Origin: an uncultured Sutterella sp.
GTDB lineage: Bacteria; Pseudomonadota; Gammaproteobacteria; Burkholderiales; Burkholderiaceae_F
Direction: 5' to 3'
Assembly (NCBI GenBank): GCA_905198475.1
Contig: CAJKCQ010000049.1
Coordinates: 1 to 17,315 of the forward strand
DNA length: 17,315 bases
In this document: positions 13,363-17,315 of the stretch, piece by piece
How the letters are laid out: every line of letters begins with the position of its first letter
Position numbering within the stretch: position 1 is the first letter of the stretch
Translations under genes and position numbers: made by a program
The notes under the pieces: model-generated
The model's input: the letters and a program-made list of their open reading frames with translations, nothing else
Databases searched by the model: none
Told to the model about the DNA's origin: nothing

Positions 13363-13387
13363 TTTCTTCTTCTCCAGAGCGCGGGTT

Positions 13388-15367
13388 TCAGACGTCGAGT
13401 TCGGCGCGGTCGCCGTAGGCCTCCATCCAGAGGCGGCGGCCGGCGACTTCACGTTCGCCCATCAGGGTCTGCATCACGGCGCGGGTGGCCTCCTCCGGGA
13501 CCGATCCGAAGGCGACGGGCAGCAACCTCCGGGTGTCGGGGGCGAGCGTCGTCTCGGCGAGCTGCTCGGCCTTCATTTCGCCGAGGCCCTTGAAGCGGGA
13601 GACGGAGAGCTGATCGTCCTTGAAGCCCTCCTTGCGGAGGGCTTCAAGCGTGCGCGCGAGCTCGCGGTCGTCGAGGCAGTAGAGCTTGCGGTCGGGCTTC
13701 CTGCCCTTCTTCGGAACGTCCACGCGGAAGAGCGGGGGCATCGCGACGTAGACGTGCCCCAACTCAATGAGCTTCGGAAAGTGCTTCAGGAAGAGCGTGA
13801 GGAGGAGCACCTGAATGTGCGAGCCGTCCACGTCCGCATCCGAAAGGATGCAGATCTTGCCGTAGCGCAGGCCCTTCAGGTCCGGGTCGCCCTCTTTCGG
13901 ATGCGGATCCACGCCGATCGCGAGCGCGATGTCGTGGATCTTGTCCGAGCGGAAGAGCTCTCCCCCCTCCACCTCCCAGGTGTTGAGGATCTTGCCGCGC
14001 AGGGGCAGCACCGCCTGGAACTCCTTGTCGCGGCCCTGCTTGGCCGAGCCCCCCGCGGAGTCGCCCTCGACGATGAAGAGTTCGTTTCGCGTCACGTCAC
14101 TCGACTCGCAGTCGGTGAGCTTGCCGGGGAGCACCGCCACGGACGAGGATTTGCGGCGCTCGTACTTCGCCGCCTGGCGCTGGCGCGCCTGCGCCTGGCT
14201 GATGATGTGTTCGGCGAGCTTGCGGCCGTCCTCGACGTGGTCGTTCAGCCAGAATTCGAACTGCGACTTCACGAACCCCGAGACGAGCTTGAGCGTGTCG
14301 CGGCTCGTGAGCTTCTCCTTCGTCTGCCCCTGGAACTGGGGGTCGAGCGCCTTCGTCGAGAGCACGAAGCTCGCGCGGCTGAAGACGTCCTCGGCGAGGA
14401 TCTTGACGCCCTTGGCGCCGAGCCCGTGCACCTCCATGAAGGCGCGCACGGCCTGCCAGAGGCCGTCCTTCAGGCCCGCCTCATGGGTGCCGCCCTGCGG
14501 CGTCGGGATGAGGTTCACGTAGCTCTCGCGCGTCAGGGGGCCTTCGGCCGTCCACACGACCACCCAGGCCGCGCCTTCGCCGGGCGCGTAGCCCTCGGTC
14601 GTCTCGTCGGCGTAGCCCGAGGCCTCGAAGGGCTCGATCAGGGGTTCGTCGCGGATTTCGGAGAGGAGATATTCCTTGAGGCCCCCCTCGTACTTCCAGT
14701 GCGCCTCGGTGCCCGTGCGGGCATTGACGTAGTCCACGGCGCAGCCCGGGAGGAGCACGGCCTTGGAGCGGAGCAGCCGCACCAGCGACGCCTCCGGAAT
14801 CGCCGGGCTGTCGAAGTACTTGGGATCGGGCCAGACGGTGACGCGGGTGCCGGTCTGCGACTTCGGCCGCGGGCTCTTCCTCACCGTGAGCGGTTCGGCG
14901 ACGAAGCCGTCCCGGAAGCCCATCCGGGCTTCCTCACCCTCGCGCCAAACGGTGACGACGAGGTGCTTGGAGAGCGCGTTCGTCACGGAAACGCCGACGC
15001 CGTGGAGGCCGCCCGCGAAGGAATAGGGCCCCGTGCCGTCCGCCTTGGCGAACTTGCCGCCCGCATGAAGACGCGTGAAGACCAACTCCACCACCGGCGC
15101 CTTCTCCTCGGGGTGCATGCCCACGGGGATGCCGCGGCCGTCGTCCTCGACCGTGACGCTCCCGTCCTCGGCGACCGAGACGGAGATCTTCGTGCCGAAG
15201 CCCGCGAGCACTTCGTCGCCCGCGTTGTCGATCACCTCCTGGATGATGTGGAGGGGATTGTCGGTGAGGGTGTACATGCCGGGACGTTGCTTGACGGGTT
15301 CGAGGCCCTTGAGCACCCGGATGGAGCTTTCGCCGTAGTCTTCTTTTTTGAGCTGCTTGGTTGCCAT
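13388..15367 (-). CDS. parE: DNA topoisomerase IV subunit B
   Basis: ParE supplies ATP hydrolysis and the TOPRIM metal site of topoisomerase IV. In the 659 residues the GHKL ATPase is seen with Glu44 and Asn48 (EVIDNAGDE), DDGRGIP at 75-81, GGLHGVGVSVTNALS at 119-133 and the QTK loop at 348-350. The TOPRIM domain has FIVEGDSAGGSAKQGRD (Glu434), PLRGK at 455-459 and SDADVDGSH (Asp510, Asp512). The C-terminus (SRFKGLGEM, then the end at ELDV) is typical. The start at 15367 (MATKQLKKEDY) fits the family; an upstream in-frame ATG at 15454 would add 29 Ala/Pro-rich residues. Its ribosome-binding site is weak (AGAAG). It is the first gene of the minus-strand unit parE-parC-kinase-SH3. Confidence 0.96.
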   Translation of the reverse strand: MATKQLKKEDYGESSIRVLKGLEPVKQRPGMYTLTDNPLHIIQEVIDNAGDEVLAGFGTKISVSVAEDGSVTVEDDGRGIPVGMHPEEKAPVVELVFTRLHAGGKFAKADGTGPYSFAGGLHGVGVSVTNALSKHLVVTVWREGEEARMGFRDGFVAEPLTVRKSPRPKSQTGTRVTVWPDPKYFDSPAIPEASLVRLLRSKAVLLPGCAVDYVNARTGTEAHWKYEGGLKEYLLSEIRDEPLIEPFEASGYADETTEGYAPGEGAAWVVVWTAEGPLTRESYVNLIPTPQGGTHEAGLKDGLWQAVRAFMEVHGLGAKGVKILAEDVFSRASFVLSTKALDPQFQGQTKEKLTSRDTLKLVSGFVKSQFEFWLNDHVEDGRKLAEHIISQAQARQRQAAKYERRKSSSVAVLPGKLTDCESSDVTRNELFIVEGDSAGGSAKQGRDKEFQAVLPLRGKILNTWEVEGGELFRSDKIHDIALAIGVDPHPKEGDPDLKGLRYGKICILSDADVDGSHIQVLLLTLFLKHFPKLIELGHVYVAMPPLFRVDVPKKGRKPDRKLYCLDDRELARTLEALRKEGFKDDQLSVSRFKGLGEMKAEQLAETTLAPDTRRLLPVAFGSVPEEATRAVMQTLMGEREVAGRRLWMEAYGDRAELDV

Positions 15368-15483
15368 CGTCTGATTCTTCTGTTGCCCGGCGCCCGGAAG
15401 CGCCGGACGGGAGGCGGAGCGCAGAGGGGGCGCAGCCGCAGCGCCGCCGCCCACACTGAGCCTCCGAATTTTTTGCGCCCCAC

Positions 15484-15489
15484 ATTTTA
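15484..15489 (-). promoter_or_regulatory. Candidate parE -10 element
   Basis: On the minus strand TAAAAT (plus ATTTTA) matches five of six bases of the -10 consensus, 117 nt upstream of the parE ATG. No good -35 is visible. The 297-nt divergent region 15368-15664 holds no gene I can support. Confidence 0.35.
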
Positions 15490-15629
15490 CAGGACGCAGG
15501 ACGGGCGCCCGCGCAAACGCCCTTCCGGCCCTTCCGGCGCGGCCGGCCTCCGCCCCTCGGCGCCTTCCTCAATTTCCAAGGCGGGTCGGGAAAGATTGCA
15601 TCATTTAAAGCCGCAGAGCCGCTAGGATT

Positions 15630-15659
15630 GAGGTCCCTACTTCCACAACCGAGGACCTC
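15630..15659 (+). promoter_or_regulatory. Inverted repeat over the FGGY kinase ribosome-binding site
   Basis: GAGGTCC (15630-15636) is perfectly inverted to GGACCTC (15653-15659) with a 16-nt spacer. The right arm overlaps the ribosome-binding sequence GAGGA (15651-15655), ten bases before the ATG. TAGGAT (15623-15628) just upstream could be a -10. The repeat may be an operator at the start of transcription or a hairpin hiding the ribosome-binding site; the sequence alone cannot tell. Confidence 0.5.
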
Positions 15660-15664
15660 CTTGC

Positions 15665-17215
15665 ATGACAAAGCTCTACATGGGTTTTGACGCCGGCACG
15701 CAGAGCGTGAAGGTGGGCGTCTACGACGAAAACTTCCGCCTGGTGACCGCGAAGTCGCTTCCGACGGAGCTGCAGTACCCGCGCCCGGGCTGGGTGCAGA
15801 TGAACGTGGACACCTACCTCGAGAACTGCATCACCGCAATGGCGGAGGTGACGAGCGAACTGCGGCGCCTCGGGCGCGATCCGAAGGACGTCGCCGCCAT
15901 CATGGGCGACGGCATCATCTGCGGCATCGTCGGCATCGACGAGAACGCCCGTCCGGTGACGCCCTACATCAACTACCTCGACAGCCGCACGACCGAGGAC
16001 GTCGAGGCGGTGAACGCCCGCGGGCTCGACATCTGGGGGCGCGAAACGGGCAACGCCGAAGCCTCGCCCATGTTCCCGGCGATGTTCGCGCGCTGGTTCC
16101 TCAAGAACAGTCCCGAATTCCGCCGCCGCGGCGTGAAGTTCGTCCACAACGCCCCGTACGTGCTCATGAACCTCGCGGGCCTCAAGGGCGAGGAGGCCTT
16201 CATCGACTGGGGTGCGATGTCGGGCTGGGGCCTCGGCTACGACGTGAAGGAGAAGCGCTGGTCCGACGAGCAGCTCGAGATCCTCGGAATCGACCGCCGC
16301 TACATGCCGCGCATTCTGAAGCCCTGGGACGTCGTGGGCGGGCTCTGTGAAGCCGTCTCCGTGCGCACGGGCCTTCCCGCCGGCATTCCGATCCTCGCCG
16401 GCGCGGGCGACACGATGCAGTCGATGCTGGGCTCGGGCGTCTTCGAAGCCCACCAGGGCGTCGACGTCGCGGGCACCTGCGCGATGTTCTGCGTCTCCAC
16501 GAACGGCATCATCCCCGAACTCTCCAAGCCCGGCACGGGGCTCATCTTCAATTCGGGCACGCTCCCCGACACGTACTTCTACTGGGGGTTCGTGCGCACG
16601 GGCGGTCTGGCGCTGCGCTGGTTCAAGGACCACATCGCAATGCGCCCGGGCGACTCGGCCTACTACCAGGCGCTCTCCGCGGGCGCGGAGAAGGTCCCGG
16701 CGGGCGCCGGGGGCGTTCTCTTCCTCCCCTACCTCACCGGCGGCTACGGCGAGGAGAAGGAGGCGAGCGGGTGCTTCCTCAACATGACGATGGACGACAA
16801 CCAGTACGTCATGTGGCGCGCCGTGCTCGAGGCGATCGGCTACGACTACATGGAGCTCGCCGACGGCTACCGCAAGGCCGGCGTGGCGCTCGAGCGCATC
16901 ACCGTCACGGAAGGGGGCTCGCGCGACCCGCTCTGGAACCAGATCAAGGCGAACCAGTTGAACGCCCAGGTCGTGCGCTTCCAGAACCCGGGCGGCGCCG
17001 TCCTCACGAACTGCGTCTTCGGCGCCTACGCCACGGGCGGCGTCGAGGACGTCAAGGCCGCGCTCGCGGGCGTCATTTCGGAGAACGGGCTCTTTGATCC
17101 CGATCCGGACCTTGTGCGCCGCTACCGCGAGCTCTTTGAGAACCGCAAGCTCCTCGTGAGAAGCGACATGAAGGCCGCCTTCAGCCGGCTCGTGCGCATG
17201 CGCGTGATTCGCTGA
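15665..17215 (+). CDS. FGGY-family carbohydrate kinase (xylulokinase-like)
   Basis: FGGY kinases phosphorylate pentuloses, glycerol and related polyols with ATP in the cytoplasm. The 516 residues have the family length and signatures: the phosphate-binding FDAGTQSVK (8-16), the substrate loop YINYLDSRTT (101-110), the catalytic Asp249 in GAGDTMQSM, a GTCAMFC adenosine-side turn (270-276), and the second FGGY signature around VTEGGSRDPLWNQIKAN with GAYATGG after it. The match is nearest to xylulokinase-type proteins, but the substrate loop differs enough that the sugar cannot be named. The ATG at 15665 follows GAGG at 15651. It is divergent from parE and no transporter, isomerase or regulator gene accompanies it in the window. 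A group II intron end lies 47 nt after its stop codon. Confidence 0.85.
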   Translation: MTKLYMGFDAGTQSVKVGVYDENFRLVTAKSLPTELQYPRPGWVQMNVDTYLENCITAMAEVTSELRRLGRDPKDVAAIMGDGIICGIVGIDENARPVTPYINYLDSRTTEDVEAVNARGLDIWGRETGNAEASPMFPAMFARWFLKNSPEFRRRGVKFVHNAPYVLMNLAGLKGEEAFIDWGAMSGWGLGYDVKEKRWSDEQLEILGIDRRYMPRILKPWDVVGGLCEAVSVRTGLPAGIPILAGAGDTMQSMLGSGVFEAHQGVDVAGTCAMFCVSTNGIIPELSKPGTGLIFNSGTLPDTYFYWGFVRTGGLALRWFKDHIAMRPGDSAYYQALSAGAEKVPAGAGGVLFLPYLTGGYGEEKEASGCFLNMTMDDNQYVMWRAVLEAIGYDYMELADGYRKAGVALERITVTEGGSRDPLWNQIKANQLNAQVVRFQNPGGAVLTNCVFGAYATGGVEDVKAALAGVISENGLFDPDPDLVRRYRELFENRKLLVRSDMKAAFSRLVRMRVIR

Positions 17216-17231
17216 GCGCCATCCTTTGGAC

Positions 17232-17254
17232 GGAGCGGCCCGCCGCGCCGCTCC
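17232..17254. terminator. GC-rich hairpin after the FGGY kinase gene
   Basis: GGAGCGGC (17232-17239) pairs perfectly with GCCGCTCC (17247-17254) around a 7-nt loop. No T-run follows, possibly because the neighbouring group II intron interrupts the original tail 8 nt later. It is the best terminator candidate for the kinase gene. Confidence 0.5.
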
Positions 17255-17261
17255 TCCCTGA

Positions 17262-17315
17262 ATCGGGTAGGAGGCATGGGATTAATTCCCATGCCGTCCT
17301 CCCACACCACCGTAC
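17262..17315 (-). mobile_element. Group II intron, 3' end (domain VI and edge of domain V), partial
   Basis: Read on the minus strand, GTACGGTGGTGTGGG matches what I know of the domain V end of bacterial group II introns. It is followed by a complete domain VI. GGG (17303-17301) pairs with CCC (17267-17265), AGGA (17300-17297) with TCCT (17272-17269), and GGCATGGGA (17295-17287) with TCCCATGCC (17281-17273), loop ATTAA. The A at 17268 is left unpaired between TCCT and CCC, 7 nt from the end, as expected for the branch point. The intron then ends in CCCGAT at 17262, a typical 3' terminus. The rest of the intron, with any reverse transcriptase, lies beyond the right edge. The subclass cannot be set from this piece. 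Confidence 0.78.

Noticed and set aside
10792..13593. Long plus-strand ORF (933 codons) opposite parC
   Set aside because: It is antisense to parC, whose product is clearly conserved. The translation is rich in Arg, Glu, His and Ala with no family features, as expected for the opposite strand of GC-rich coding DNA.
13337..15625. Long plus-strand ORF (762 codons) opposite parE
   Set aside because: It is a shadow of parE; no ribosome-binding site or recognisable motif.
1..17315. CRISPR array, tRNA or rRNA genes, prophage genes
   Set aside because: No regularly spaced repeats, cloverleaf-like sequences, rRNA segments or phage-type genes were seen on either strand.

Overview
The window is GC-rich DNA, densely coded on both strands. 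The gene set suggests an anaerobic or microaerophilic betaproteobacterium of the Sutterellaceae type (a gut Burkholderiales lineage): a 7Fe ferredoxin, an Fpr reductase and an RnfB-like ferredoxin beside nth, a DcuC anaerobic C4-dicarboxylate carrier, a NarX-like sensor kinase and a parE-parC pair. The family or genus assignment is inference from gene content and protein style; no rRNA marker is present.

Layout. (1) 1-1492: a terminator-like hairpin at the left edge, then a complete attenuation leader (29-residue leader peptide rich in Tyr and Phe codons, mutually exclusive antiterminator and terminator) in front of a TrpX/TyrX-type substrate-binding lipoprotein. (2) 1531-4323, plus strand: an iron-sulfur and electron-transfer block, fdxA (own terminator), then fpr, a soluble RnfB-like ferredoxin and nth. 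(3) 4351-7275: a minus-strand dcuC-iadA operon bracketed by two near-identical nested hairpins (about 90% identity over 45 nt), with a cluster of interleaved inverted repeats upstream of dcuC. (4) 7295-15367, minus strand: parE, parC, a NarX/NarQ-like histidine kinase and a secreted SH3/NlpC-like protein that has lost the NlpC catalytic residues; gaps are 25, 82 and 16 nt, so they may be cotranscribed. (5) 15368-17215: a divergent promoter region and a lone FGGY-family sugar kinase. (6) 17262-17315: the 3' end of a minus-strand group II intron (complete domain VI with a bulged branch-point A 7 nt from the 3' end), running off the right edge.

How the parts may work together. FdxA, Fpr and the RnfB-like protein can pass electrons between NADPH and iron-sulfur clients. 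IadA releases L-aspartate from beta-aspartyl dipeptides; with the DcuC carrier this would feed aspartate/fumarate metabolism, typical of fumarate-respiring gut bacteria. The NarX-like kinase may sense an anion or respiratory signal, but its response regulator is not in the window. The best candidates for something undescribed are the Tyr/Phe attenuator on an aromatic amino acid transporter protein, the NlpC pseudoenzyme coupled to a NarX-like kinase, the dcuC operator cluster and the repeated hairpin family.
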